A DNA stretch of 38,776 nucleotides, taken from Brevundimonas sp. GTDB lineage: Bacteria > Pseudomonadota > Alphaproteobacteria > Caulobacterales > Caulobacteraceae. Every line of letters starts with the position of its first letter. Position 1 is the stretch's first letter. Below are positions 1-9,623 of this stretch, piece after piece. Under the pieces are notes generated by a model that was given only the letters and a program-made list of their open reading frames with translations, did not search any database and was not told the DNA's origin. Both the position numbers and the translations under genes were made by a program. The stretch covers positions 1 to 38,776 of the forward strand of contig SCVB01000029.1 of NCBI GenBank assembly GCA_004296955.1, in the 5' to 3' direction.

Positions 1-339
1 TCTCAGGCCCACGTGACCAAGATTGCCGGTGTCGATGACGCCGGAAACGAAGGCAAGCTTTCCGCTGAGGATCGACGCATCGGGGCGCCGCGAGCTCACA
101 TCGATCCAGAGGCTACGGTCGAACCGTTCAGCCCGATAATCGGCTTCGCTGACGTAAAGGGCATTGCCTTCAAATCGCAGGATGAGAAATCCGTGCAGCC
201 GTAAATGACGACCATCGTAAGTCTGCGGGTCGCTGATGACGTCCGCCAGTGAAACCTCCGGCTCCCCGATCTGGAGCGGCGCCGCGGCCGTCAGGTAGAG
301 CAGGGCGGTGGCGACAAGGACGGTGGCGCGCAGACGCAT
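1..339 (-). CDS. Secreted hypothetical protein, C-terminus cut by window edge
   Basis: An open frame reads on the minus strand from an ATG at 339 to the window edge without a stop, giving 113 residues. The first ~19 residues (MRLRATVLVATALLYLTAA) are a Sec-type signal peptide, so the product is probably periplasmic. The mature part (VSLADVISDPQTYDG, then LRLHGFLILRFEGNALYVS and ALW/SLWIDV-like strands) reads like a small beta-rich, OB-like domain seen in uncharacterised proteobacterial proteins. That fold is an impression only. No ribosome-binding site stands out. Function unknown. Confidence 0.6.
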   Translation of the reverse strand, partial: MRLRATVLVATALLYLTAAAPLQIGEPEVSLADVISDPQTYDGRHLRLHGFLILRFEGNALYVSEADYRAERFDRSLWIDVSSRRPDASILSGKLAFVSGVIDTGNLGHVGLR

Positions 340-409
340 CACGCGAGTGGATCACAGACGCGTCGTCTCGGCGAGCCTCATCGGCGCCCGGCCCGGCGAC
401 AAGTCCAGA

Positions 410-604
410 TCAGCTGATCGGCTGGGCGTCCAGGACGCCGGGCGCCGAGGCCGTCATATAGGCTTCGACGCCGCCGGGGCCCACCGAAGGTCGGCTCCAT
501 TGCTGGACCACCATGCCCATGACGGCGATCAGGCCCGCCATCAGCAGCGCCCACAGCGCCGTCTTCCGTTCCTGGGGCGAGAAGACCCCGTTCGACCTAC
601 GCAT
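410..604 (-). CDS. Small single-pass membrane protein (64 aa), unknown function
   Basis: The frame is open further upstream (ATG at 631), but a GGAGG six bases before the ATG at 604 fixes that start, giving MRRSNGVFSPQERKTALW and so on. One hydrophobic helix covers about residues 16-36 (LWALLMAGLIAVMGMVVQQW), followed by a short tail rich in Gly, Pro and Ala. A cytosolic basic N-terminus suggests N-in topology. No family recognised. It lies downstream of the uracil-DNA glycosylase on the same strand but 131 bases away, behind a hairpin, so it is probably transcribed separately. Confidence 0.5.
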   Translation of the reverse strand: MRRSNGVFSPQERKTALWALLMAGLIAVMGMVVQQWSRPSVGPGGVEAYMTASAPGVLDAQPIS

Positions 605-710
605 CACAGCCCTCCAAAGCTGTTCGATCAACGCAAGCTACGCACGACTGTTCCTGGCGGCTGACGGTACACCCGGCGCCGACTGATTCGCGTGGCGGGA
701 GAGCCACACT

Positions 711-730
711 CGCCGCTCAGGCGAGCGGCG
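711..730 (-). terminator. Hairpin just downstream of the uracil-DNA glycosylase
   Basis: CGCCGCTC-AGGC-GAGCGGCG forms a perfect 8-bp stem with a 4-nt loop, five bases past the glycosylase stop codon. There is no clear U-tract on the minus strand, so intrinsic termination is only plausible. It may be an RNA-end stabiliser instead. Confidence 0.35.
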
Positions 731-735
731 TTCGG

Positions 736-1440
736 TCAGGATTCGATGATTTCCCGGGCGCGCTGGAAGACGGCCTCGAACATGGCGGGCGTCAGGCGGC
801 CGGTGTTCGTGTTGAGCCGGGAGCAGTGATAGCTGTTGAGGATCACATAGCCCCCGAGCGCCGCCTCGACGCCGTGTCCAGGCGGGGCTGCGGAGCCGGA
901 CAGGCCCATGGCCTTCAGCACATTGCGTCGCGACACGTCGCCGAGGGTGACGATGACCTTGAGCCGGGGCAGGGCGGCGAGGCGCGCGGTCAGGAATGGG
1001 CGGCAGGTCGTCTCCTCGACCGGCAGCGGCTTGTTGCCGGGCGGGGCGCAGCGGACGGCGTTGGTGATCATGCAGTCGACGAGCTGGACCGTATCGTCGG
1101 GCCGGGCCTCGTAGCGGCCCGTGGCGAAACCGGTCCTGATCAGGGTCTCGTAGAGGATGACCCCCGCGCCATCGCCGGTGAAGGGGCGGCCGGTCCGGTT
1201 CGCCCCCGTTCGGCCGGGAGCGAGGCCGGCGATCAGCAGCCGGGCGTCCTGGTCGCCGAAGGAGGGGGCCGGACCGTTGAACCAGTCCGGATTCTGGCGG
1301 GCGTTCTCGCGCCGATACTCGACCAGGCGGGGACACAGGGGGCAGTCGCGGGGCGGTTCGGACGGGACGATCGGCAAGGTGGACGAATCCTTCGGCGGCG
1401 GACGGGCGCGCCGGCCTTCATTGGTGTAATATGCGGGCAT
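736..1440 (-). CDS. Uracil-DNA glycosylase, family 5 (UdgB type)
   Basis: Removes uracil (and in this family also hypoxanthine/xanthine) from DNA to start base-excision repair. 234 residues from the ATG at 1440. Motif A is GLAPGRTGANRTGR (about 72-85) and the C-terminal motif is SYHCSRLNTNTGRLT (203-217). Both are typical of family 5, which lacks the polar Asp/Asn used by families 1 and 4. Cys33, Cys36, Cys131 and Cys146 are the expected 4Fe-4S ligands. The frame stays open upstream to 1701, but that part runs antisense to folK and looks like shadow sequence. The start codon overlaps that of folK within one CATG (1438-1441), so promoter elements must lie inside the opposing gene. Confidence 0.88.
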   Translation of the reverse strand: MPAYYTNEGRRARPPPKDSSTLPIVPSEPPRDCPLCPRLVEYRRENARQNPDWFNGPAPSFGDQDARLLIAGLAPGRTGANRTGRPFTGDGAGVILYETLIRTGFATGRYEARPDDTVQLVDCMITNAVRCAPPGNKPLPVEETTCRPFLTARLAALPRLKVIVTLGDVSRRNVLKAMGLSGSAAPPGHGVEAALGGYVILNSYHCSRLNTNTGRLTPAMFEAVFQRAREIIES

Positions 1441-1996
1441 GGAAAAGCCCGGTCCGGAGAACTCGGCGGCGCGGCCCGTCCCGTTCACCGGCGCGGAAGG
1501 GCTGGACGACGCGGTCATCGTGGCCCTGGGCTGCAACGAGCCGGGGGCGTGGCGCGACTGCCGCGAGGCGCTGGAGGCGGCGCTGGCGCGGTTCCGGGCC
1601 GAGGGGATCGATGTGGTGGCGCGATCGTCGTGGTGGCGTTCGGCGGCCTGGCCCGACCCGGACGATCCGCCGTTCCTGAACGGCGTGGTGATGGTGCGCA
1701 CGGCGCATGGGCCGCATGAGCTGATGGCGGCGCTGGGGCGGATCGAGGAGGCCTTCGGGCGCCGTCGGGCCGCAGCGAATGCGCCGCGGCCCCTGGATCT
1801 GGACCTGATCGCCTATGGCCGGATCGCCGGCGACCTTGACGGCCTGATTCTGCCGCATCCGCGGGCGGCGCAGCGGGGCTTCGTGATGGGGCCGCTGGCG
1901 GAGATCGCGCCGGACTGGGCGCACCCGCTGGGCGGGACGGCGCAACAGCTCGCCGCACAGGTTCTGGTCGGAGTTGACGCAACGCCGCTGCGTTGA
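1439..1996 (+). CDS. folK: 2-amino-4-hydroxy-6-hydroxymethyldihydropteridine pyrophosphokinase (HPPK)
   Basis: Transfers pyrophosphate from ATP to 6-hydroxymethyl-dihydropterin in folate synthesis (cytosolic). The core begins with [11 protein letters not shown] (about 26-36) and carries the signature [11 protein letters not shown] (117-127) and the C-terminal [19 protein letters not shown] block. HPPKs usually start right at the first beta strand, so the ~22 residues before it are extra. No better in-frame ATG/GTG/TTG with a ribosome-binding site is visible. At 185 residues it is slightly long for the family (about 160). It starts a plus-strand run of housekeeping genes and is divergent from the glycosylase, sharing CATG at the start codons. 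Confidence 0.88.
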   Translation: MEKPGPENSAARPVPFTGAEGLDDAVIVALGCNEPGAWRDCREALEAALARFRAEGIDVVARSSWWRSAAWPDPDDPPFLNGVVMVRTAHGPHELMAALGRIEEAFGRRRAAANAPRPLDLDLIAYGRIAGDLDGLILPHPRAAQRGFVMGPLAEIAPDWAHPLGGTAQQLAAQVLVGVDATPLR

Positions 1997-2020
1997 CGCC
2001 TCATTCCCGCCCATGCGGCG

Positions 2021-2047
2021 TTGCACAATTACGCCTGACCCTATAGT
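2021..2047 (+). promoter_or_regulatory. Candidate sigma-70 promoter for rpoZ-spoT
   Basis: TTGCAC (2021-2026) and TATAGT (2042-2047), separated by 15 bases, lie in the only AT-richer stretch between folK and rpoZ. The spacer is short for sigma-70, so this is a candidate only. Confidence 0.35.
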
Positions 2048-2081
2048 TTGTGCGGTTCTCCCCCCGCGCCCGAGGATATTC

Positions 2082-2437
2082 ATGGCTCGCGTCACTGTCG
2101 AAGACTGCATCGAGAAGGTGCCGAACCGGTTCGGCCTGGTTCTGCTGGCAGGCAACCGCGCCCGCGCCATCGCCAACGGCGCGCCCCTGACCCTCGATCG
2201 GGACAACGACAAGAACCCTGTCGTCGCCCTGCGCGAACTGGCCGACTCCACCGTCGCGCCGGAAGAGCTGCGCGAGACGGTCATCGTCGCCCTGCAACGC
2301 GTCGACGAGCGCACCGAAGCCGAGGACGAGGCCGAAATCGTCGGCCTGCTGGCGGAACCCCAGCACATGAACATGGCCGAGGCCGAGCTGATCCGCGCGC
2401 TGCAGAGCGACCGCGACGGCGGGCAGGAGGAACGCTA

Positions 2438-2441
<4 letters not shown>
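2082..2441 (+). CDS. rpoZ: RNA polymerase omega subunit
   Basis: Small subunit that helps assemble beta-prime into RNA polymerase and, in many proteobacteria, forms part of a ppGpp site. 119 residues starting [17 protein letters not shown], which is the conserved omega N-terminus, followed by the [11 protein letters not shown] helix (about 27-37) and [11 protein letters not shown]. The frame is open upstream to 1974, but the conserved start is the ATG at 2082, preceded by a weak GAGG at 2072-2075. The acidic C-terminal half is poorly conserved, as usual. Its TGA overlaps the apparent CTG start of spoT, and rpoZ-spoT is a classic pair. Confidence 0.95.
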
Positions 2442-4729
<2,288 letters not shown>

Positions 4730-4768
4730 GGCCTTGCGGCGACGGTTGCGCCCGCTATGACAACCGCC

Positions 4769-5359
4769 ATGACCTCTGATGACGTTCTCGACGAATTCCG
4801 CGGCGCCGGCGCCCTGCGCGAAGGCCATTTCGTGCTGTCTTCCGGACTGCACAGTCCCGTCTTCCTGCAGAAGAACCTGGTGTTCATGGATGCGGCGCGC
4901 TGCGCCCGCCTGTGCAAGGCGCTGGCGGAGAAGATCACGGCGGCGGTCGGGACCGTCGATGTGGCCATCTCGCCGGCGGTCGGCGGCATCATCCCCGGCT
5001 ATGAGACCGCCCGCTGGCTGGGCGTGCCGTCCATGTATGTCGAGCGCGAGGGCGGCGAATTCAGGCTGCGCCGCGGCTTCCACGTCGAGCCGGGCCAGAA
5101 GGTGGTCATGGTCGAGGACATCGTCACCACGGGCCTGAGCTCGCGCGAATGCATCGCGGCCATCGAGGCGGCGGGCGGCGAGGTCGTGGCCGCGGCCTGC
5201 ATCGTCGACCGGTCGGGCGGACGGGCCGATGTCGGCGTGCCGCTGGTGGCGCTGGCGACGCTCGACGTTCCTGCATATCCCGCCGACGCCCTGCCGCCGG
5301 AACTGGCCGCCCTGCCGGTCGAGGACCCCGGCAGCCGCCGGTTGGCGAGCCGGGGCTAG
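4769..5359 (+). CDS. pyrE: Orotate phosphoribosyltransferase
   Basis: Converts orotate and PRPP to OMP in pyrimidine synthesis. The PRPP-binding motif [14 protein letters not shown] lies near residue 115, and the flexible-loop and [14 protein letters not shown] regions are present. The early [16 protein letters not shown] segment is typical of alphaproteobacterial PyrE. Two in-frame ATGs occur, at 4757 and 4769. The second gives [11 protein letters not shown], which fits the family N-terminus as I recall it. Neither has a good ribosome-binding site. It follows spoT by a short gap and is probably co-transcribed with it. The C-terminal ~20 residues are variable. Confidence 0.93.
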   Translation: MTSDDVLDEFRGAGALREGHFVLSSGLHSPVFLQKNLVFMDAARCARLCKALAEKITAAVGTVDVAISPAVGGIIPGYETARWLGVPSMYVEREGGEFRLRRGFHVEPGQKVVMVEDIVTTGLSSRECIAAIEAAGGEVVAAACIVDRSGGRADVGVPLVALATLDVPAYPADALPPELAALPVEDPGSRRLASRG

Positions 5360-5363
5360 ACGG

Positions 5364-6101
5364 ATGGCGTCTCCGGTCCGCCTTGGCGTCAACATCGACC
5401 ATGTGGCCACGGTGCGGAACGCGCGCGGGGGCGTGCATCCCGATCCGGTGCGGGCCGCCCGCGAGGCGCTGGCCGCGGGCGCCGACGGCATCACCGCCCA
5501 TCTGCGCGAGGACCGGCGCCATATCACCGACGCCGACATCGCGGCTCTCAGCGACCTGTGCGCCGAGGCGGGCCGGCCGCTGAACCTGGAGATGGCGGTC
5601 ACCGACGAGATGCTGGCCATCGCCCTGCGCCACCGGCCGCACGCCGCCTGTCTGGTGCCGGAACGGCGCGAGGAGGTCACCACCGAGGGCGGGCTGGCGG
5701 TGGCGGGCCATGAGGCGCGGATCGCGCCGGTGGCCAGGGCCCTGGCCGAGGCCGGCATCCGGGTCTCGCTGTTCATCGAGCCGACGCCGCAGCAGGTCGA
5801 CGCCGCCCACGCCGTCGGGGCCCAGGTGGTGGAGTTCCATACCGGCCGCTACTGCCACCTGAACGGCGACGACCGGGCCGTGGAGTTCGAACGGCTGCAG
5901 GCGGCGGCGACCCGGGCCTTCGACCTCGGGATGGAGGTCCACGCCGGCCACGGGCTCGACTACGGAACGGCCGCCGACATGCTCGCGATCGCCGAGGTGC
6001 GCGAACTCAACATCGGTCATTTTCTGATCGGCGAGGCGGTCTTTATCGGTCTGACCAGCGCCATCCACCGGATGCGGGCGGCCATGGACGCGGCCGCGTG
6101 A
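5364..6101 (+). CDS. pdxJ: Pyridoxine 5'-phosphate synthase
   Basis: Condenses 3-amino-2-oxopropyl phosphate with 1-deoxyxylulose-5-phosphate to make vitamin B6 phosphate. 245 residues, a TIM barrel. Seen in order: [84 protein letters not shown]. All are near-invariant in PdxJ. The start at 5364 lies four bases after the pyrE stop; the frame upstream is shadow of pyrE. The stop overlaps the acpS GTG (GTGA), so translation is coupled. The pdxJ-acpS pair is conserved across proteobacteria. Confidence 0.96.
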   Translation: MASPVRLGVNIDHVATVRNARGGVHPDPVRAAREALAAGADGITAHLREDRRHITDADIAALSDLCAEAGRPLNLEMAVTDEMLAIALRHRPHAACLVPERREEVTTEGGLAVAGHEARIAPVARALAEAGIRVSLFIEPTPQQVDAAHAVGAQVVEFHTGRYCHLNGDDRAVEFERLQAAATRAFDLGMEVHAGHGLDYGTAADMLAIAEVRELNIGHFLIGEAVFIGLTSAIHRMRAAMDAAA

Positions 6102-6499
6102 TCGTCGGCGTCGGGGCCGACCTGTGCGACATCCGGCGCATCCAGGCGTCGCTGGATCGCTTCGGAGAGCGGTTCAAGACGCGCTGTTTCACGGACATCG
6201 AGCGGACCCGCTCGGATCGCAAGCCCGATCCGGCCTGGAGCTACGCCAAGCGGTTCGCGGCCAAGGAGGCCTGCGCCAAGGCCCTGGGCACCGGCATGCG
6301 GACCGACGTCTACTGGCGCGACATGGGGGTGGTGAACATACGAACCGGCCAGCCGACCCTGGCCCTGACGGGGCATGCGGCGGAGCATCTGTCGAGACTG
6401 ACACCGCCCGGTCACGAAGCCCGGATACACCTAACGCTGAGTGACGAGCATCCCTATGCGCTCGCCTTCGTGGTGATCGAAGCCTTGCCGATGGCTTAA
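6098..6499 (+). CDS. acpS: Holo-[acyl-carrier-protein] synthase
   Basis: Transfers 4'-phosphopantetheine from CoA to the serine of acyl carrier protein. 133 residues with the family motifs [14 protein letters not shown] (Mg-binding Asp8), [15 protein letters not shown] (Glu of the FxxKE motif) and a final [15 protein letters not shown] strand. It starts with GTG overlapping the pdxJ TGA by four bases, so it is translationally coupled. A 59-base gap to lepB holds a poor -10-like TATACC (6506-6511). Confidence 0.94.
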   Translation: MIVGVGADLCDIRRIQASLDRFGERFKTRCFTDIERTRSDRKPDPAWSYAKRFAAKEACAKALGTGMRTDVYWRDMGVVNIRTGQPTLALTGHAAEHLSRLTPPGHEARIHLTLSDEHPYALAFVVIEALPMA

Positions 6500-6558
6500 T
6501 CACGTTATACCGATTTCGCCGCAAAGACCGCGGACAGCGGCTGGGGGACAGAGTCACA

Positions 6559-7959
6559 ATGAGCGACGAGCACAAGCCGCACGACGATCACGGCCACGGC
6601 GGGGGTCACGGTCACGACGATCACGGGCATGCTGCGCCCGACGCCCATGGTCATGACGACCACGGCCACGTTGCGCCTGCCGCGCATGGCCATGACGATC
6701 ACGGACACGCCGAAGCGGCTGCGCATGGTCACGACGATCACGCCCATGACGCCGGCCACGGTCACGACGACCACGGCCACGCCGCGCCCGCCGCACACGG
6801 CCATGACGATCACGGACACGCCGAGACGGCTGCGCATGGTCATGACGACCACGCCCATGACGCCGGCCACGGTCATGACGACCACGGCCATGCTGCGCCT
6901 GCCGCGCACGGCCACGACGACCATGGCCACGCCGAAGCGGCGGCGCATGGGCATGACGACCACGCTCACGACGCCCATGGCCATGACGACCATGCCGCGC
7001 CCGCCGCGCATGGACATGACGATCACGGCCACGAGGCCGGCCACGGTCACGACGATCACGCCGCGCCGGTCGCCGCCGCCGCTGTCGCCGGCGCCGCCGT
7101 GGCCGCCGCATCGAAGCCGGCCGTGTGGAGCGACTCCGGCGACGCGCCGTTCGAGGACGTCGACGCCACGCCGGTCTACGCCCGCGGCAAGGGCGGCAAG
7201 CGAAAGTCCAAGGGTTCGGGCAACGAGGGCCTGGAGATCTTCAAGACGATCTTCTTCGCCCTGCTGATCGCCCTGGTGCTGCGCGTGCTGCTGTTCCAGC
7301 CCTTCACCATTCCGTCGGCCTCGATGGAGCCGAACCTCTACGAGGGCGACTACATCGTCGTGTCCAAATGGACCTATGGCTATTCGAAACACTCGATCCC
7401 GTTCAGCCCGCCGGTCTTCGACGGCCGCATCATGCTGCCGGGCGTCAGCCACGAGCCCCGGCGCGGCGACATCGTCGTGTTCAAACTGCCGCGCGACAAT
7501 GAGACGGACTACATCAAGCGCCTGATCGGCCTGCCCGGGGACCGCATCCAGATGATCGACAATGTGCTGTTCATCAACGGCACGGCGGTCCGTGACGTCG
7601 AGATGAGCCGCCAGGACGTGCAGAACCTGTACGGGACCCAGCTGACCATCCAGCTGCGCGAGACCCTGCCGGAAGGCCGCCAGATCAACATCCAGGACTG
7701 GGGCCCGGGCAACATCTCCGACAACACCCCGGTGTTCGAGGTGCCCGCCGGCCACTACTTCATGATCGGCGACAACCGCGACAACTCGCAGGACAGCCGT
7801 TACGACCGGTCCGCCGGCGTGGGCTATGTCCCGGCCGAGAACCTGATCGGCAAGGCCGAGATCATCCTGTTCTCATGGTCGCCCGGCGCCTCGCTGTGGA
7901 ACCCGGTCAGCTGGTTCTCGAAGATCCGCCCGAGCCGGTTCTTCACCGTCCTCGACTGA
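6559..7959 (+). CDS. lepB: Signal peptidase I with a 167-residue His/Asp-repeat cytosolic extension
   Basis: Cleaves signal peptides from exported proteins at the inner membrane. 466 residues. Residues 1-167 are a low-complexity tail of HGHDDHGH units separated by AAPAA, AEAAA or DAG linkers, with 13 GHDDH copies and about 54 histidines. Then come an Ala/Val-rich linker (168-185), a polar/basic linker with GKGGKRKSKGS (about 209-220), one membrane segment (229-246), and the catalytic domain: PSASMEP with nucleophile Ser255, DYIKRLIGLPGD with general base Lys320, and GDNRDNSQDSR (404-414). The start ATG has GGGGACAG upstream. There is no internal ATG before the catalytic serine motif; a GTG near 7122 is the only plausible shorter start. 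With an N-in topology the tail is cytosolic and could bind Zn, Ni or Cu; that role is inferred. Confidence 0.93.
   Translation: MSDEHKPHDDHGHGGGHGHDDHGHAAPDAHGHDDHGHVAPAAHGHDDHGHAEAAAHGHDDHAHDAGHGHDDHGHAAPAAHGHDDHGHAETAAHGHDDHAHDAGHGHDDHGHAAPAAHGHDDHGHAEAAAHGHDDHAHDAHGHDDHAAPAAHGHDDHGHEAGHGHDDHAAPVAAAAVAGAAVAAASKPAVWSDSGDAPFEDVDATPVYARGKGGKRKSKGSGNEGLEIFKTIFFALLIALVLRVLLFQPFTIPSASMEPNLYEGDYIVVSKWTYGYSKHSIPFSPPVFDGRIMLPGVSHEPRRGDIVVFKLPRDNETDYIKRLIGLPGDRIQMIDNVLFINGTAVRDVEMSRQDVQNLYGTQLTIQLRETLPEGRQINIQDWGPGNISDNTPVFEVPAGHYFMIGDNRDNSQDSRYDRSAGVGYVPAENLIGKAEIILFSWSPGASLWNPVSWFSKIRPSRFFTVLD
6682..6975 (+). repeat. 111-bp tandem repeat inside lepB (about 2.7 copies)
   Basis: Near-identical units begin at 6682, 6793 and 6904, exactly 111 bases apart. 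Each encodes a 37-residue block of three HGHDDH modules with linkers AEA/AET, DAG and AAP. Third-position changes show the copies have diverged mostly silently. The third copy is cut short after about 72 bases. Shorter, more degenerate His modules extend on both sides (6571-7060). Confidence 0.85.
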
Positions 7960-8675
7960 TGGCTGACAAACGGGCCGAGGCAGTTCAGGCGCTGCGGCGC
8001 CGCCTCGGCCACGACTTCCGGGATCCGGCCCTGCTGGACCTGGCCCTGACCCACGCCAGCGTGGGGGAGGGGGCCGAGCGCGACGCGCGCGGCCGGCTGT
8101 TCGCCGACAACCAGCGGCTGGAGTTCCTGGGCGACCGGGTGCTGGGCCTGCTGGTCGCCGACCGGCTGGTGCGCGACTTCCCCGACGCAGACGAGGGCGA
8201 GATGTCCACGCGACTGCATGCTCTCGTCGACAAGGCCGCCTGCGCCCGCGTGGCCGAGGCCATGGGGGTCGGCGACGCCATGCGGCTGTCGCCGGGCGAG
8301 ACCAAGCAGGGCGGCCGGCGGCGCGAGGGCGTGCTGGGCGATGCGATGGAGGCCCTGCTGGCGGCCATCTGGCTGGACGGCGGCTTCGAGGCGGTGCGGG
8401 CGGTGTTCGACCGGGCGTGGCAGGCCGAATTGTCCGCCCCGCCGCAAAAATCCCTGACCAATCCGAAATCGGCCCTGCAGGAGTGGGCCCTGGCCCACGG
8501 AAAGCCCCTGCCGGCCTACAGGATCGTGGAGCGGAAGGGCTCGGACCACGCCCCGACATTCACCGTCGAAGCCAGCGTGGCCGGATATCCGCCCTTGACC
8601 GCACAAGGCCGTTCGCGTCAGGACGCGGAGAAGGCGGCCGCGATCGGCCTGCTGCAGCGTGAAGGCGTGATTTGA
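7959..8675 (+). CDS. rnc: Ribonuclease III
   Basis: Endonuclease for double-stranded RNA, acting in rRNA and mRNA processing. 238 residues from an ATG that overlaps the lepB stop (TGATG). The catalytic signature QRLEFLGDRVLGL lies at about 50-62 (Glu and Asp metal ligands), with a second acidic cluster GDAMEALLAAIWLDGG. The C-terminal double-stranded-RNA-binding domain runs from NPKSALQEWALAHG to DAEKAAAIGLL. The frame is open upstream of 7959 but is shadow of lepB. The stop overlaps the TTG start of era. Confidence 0.96.
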   Translation: MADKRAEAVQALRRRLGHDFRDPALLDLALTHASVGEGAERDARGRLFADNQRLEFLGDRVLGLLVADRLVRDFPDADEGEMSTRLHALVDKAACARVAEAMGVGDAMRLSPGETKQGGRRREGVLGDAMEALLAAIWLDGGFEAVRAVFDRAWQAELSAPPQKSLTNPKSALQEWALAHGKPLPAYRIVERKGSDHAPTFTVEASVAGYPPLTAQGRSRQDAEKAAAIGLLQREGVI

Positions 8676-9619
8676 CCGATACAGAAACCCAGCGGGCCGG
8701 CTTCGCCGCCATCATCGGCGCGCCCAACGCCGGCAAGTCCACGCTGGTCAATCGTCTGACGGGAACCAAGGTCTCGATCGTCACACAGAAGGTCCAGACC
8801 ACGCGCTTCCCCGTGCGCGGCATCGCCATCGAGGGCGACGCCCAGATCGTGCTGGTCGACACCCCCGGAATCTTCACCCCGCGCCGTCGTCTGGACCGGG
8901 CCATGGTCGCCTCGGCCTGGGGCGGGGCCTCGGACGCCGACGTGGTGGTGCACCTGATCGACGCCGCCTCGCACATCGCCGCCGAGGGCAAGGAGGGCCA
9001 GGCTGCCGACCGCCGCTCGGCCGAGGACACCGAGACCATTGTCGCCAATCTCAAGGCGTCGGGAACCCAGGTCATCCTGGCTCTCAACAAGATCGACGGC
9101 ATGCGCCGCGACACCCTGCTGGCCCTGTCCCACAGGCTGTTCGAGACCGGGGTCTATTCCGAGGTCTATATGATCTCGGCGCTGAGCGGCGACGGCGTCG
9201 ACGACCTCAAGCAGCGGCTGGCGCGGGCCATGCCGCCCGGACACTGGCTGTATCCCGCGGACCAGTCCGCCGACGTGCCGATGCGCGTCCTGGCCGCCGA
9301 GATCACGCGCGAGAAGGTCTATCTGCGCGTCCATGAGGAACTGCCCTATTCGGCGGCGGTGGAGACCACGGCGTTCGAGGACAAGGCGGACGGCTCGGCC
9401 CGGATCGAGCAGATCATCTATGTCGAGCGCGAGAGCCAGCGGCCCATCGTGCTGGGCAAGGGCGGCCAGACCCTGAAATGGATCGGTCAGAAGTCGCGTG
9501 AGGAGCTGACCGAACTGCTCGATCGTCCCGTGCACCTGTTCATCACGGTCAAGGTCGACCCGAAATGGCAGGATAGTCGCGCGCTCTACGCCCAGTTCGG
9601 GCTGGACTACGACGTCTAG
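8672..9619 (+). CDS. era: GTPase Era, ribosome assembly factor
   Basis: Binds the 3' end of 16S rRNA during 30S assembly. 315 residues. G1 GAPNAGKST (16-24), G3 DTPG, G4 NKID and a C-terminal KH domain with VLGKGGQTLKWIG are all visible. It starts with TTG, overlapping the rnc stop as TTGA; no ATG or GTG in frame is nearby, so the rare start is well supported. lepB-rnc-era is a standard operon. In many alphaproteobacteria recO follows directly, but here it lies about 7.4 kb further on. Confidence 0.96.
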   Translation: MTDTETQRAGFAAIIGAPNAGKSTLVNRLTGTKVSIVTQKVQTTRFPVRGIAIEGDAQIVLVDTPGIFTPRRRLDRAMVASAWGGASDADVVVHLIDAASHIAAEGKEGQAADRRSAEDTETIVANLKASGTQVILALNKIDGMRRDTLLALSHRLFETGVYSEVYMISALSGDGVDDLKQRLARAMPPGHWLYPADQSADVPMRVLAAEITREKVYLRVHEELPYSAAVETTAFEDKADGSARIEQIIYVERESQRPIVLGKGGQTLKWIGQKSREELTELLDRPVHLFITVKVDPKWQDSRALYAQFGLDYDV

Positions 9620-9623
9620 GCCG

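Noticed and set aside
6485-6511. TTGCCG / TATACC as a promoter for lepB
   Set aside because: A 15-base spacer and weak -35; lepB may simply be read from the upstream operon.
6559-7060. Regularly spaced repeats that could suggest a CRISPR array
   Set aside because: The repeats keep one reading frame, encode His-rich modules, have no unique spacers and run straight into lepB.
6505-7755. 416-residue antisense frame over lepB with Val/Met-rich repeats
   Set aside because: It is the mirror of the His codons (CAY/GAY read backwards) and has no independent start signal or family.
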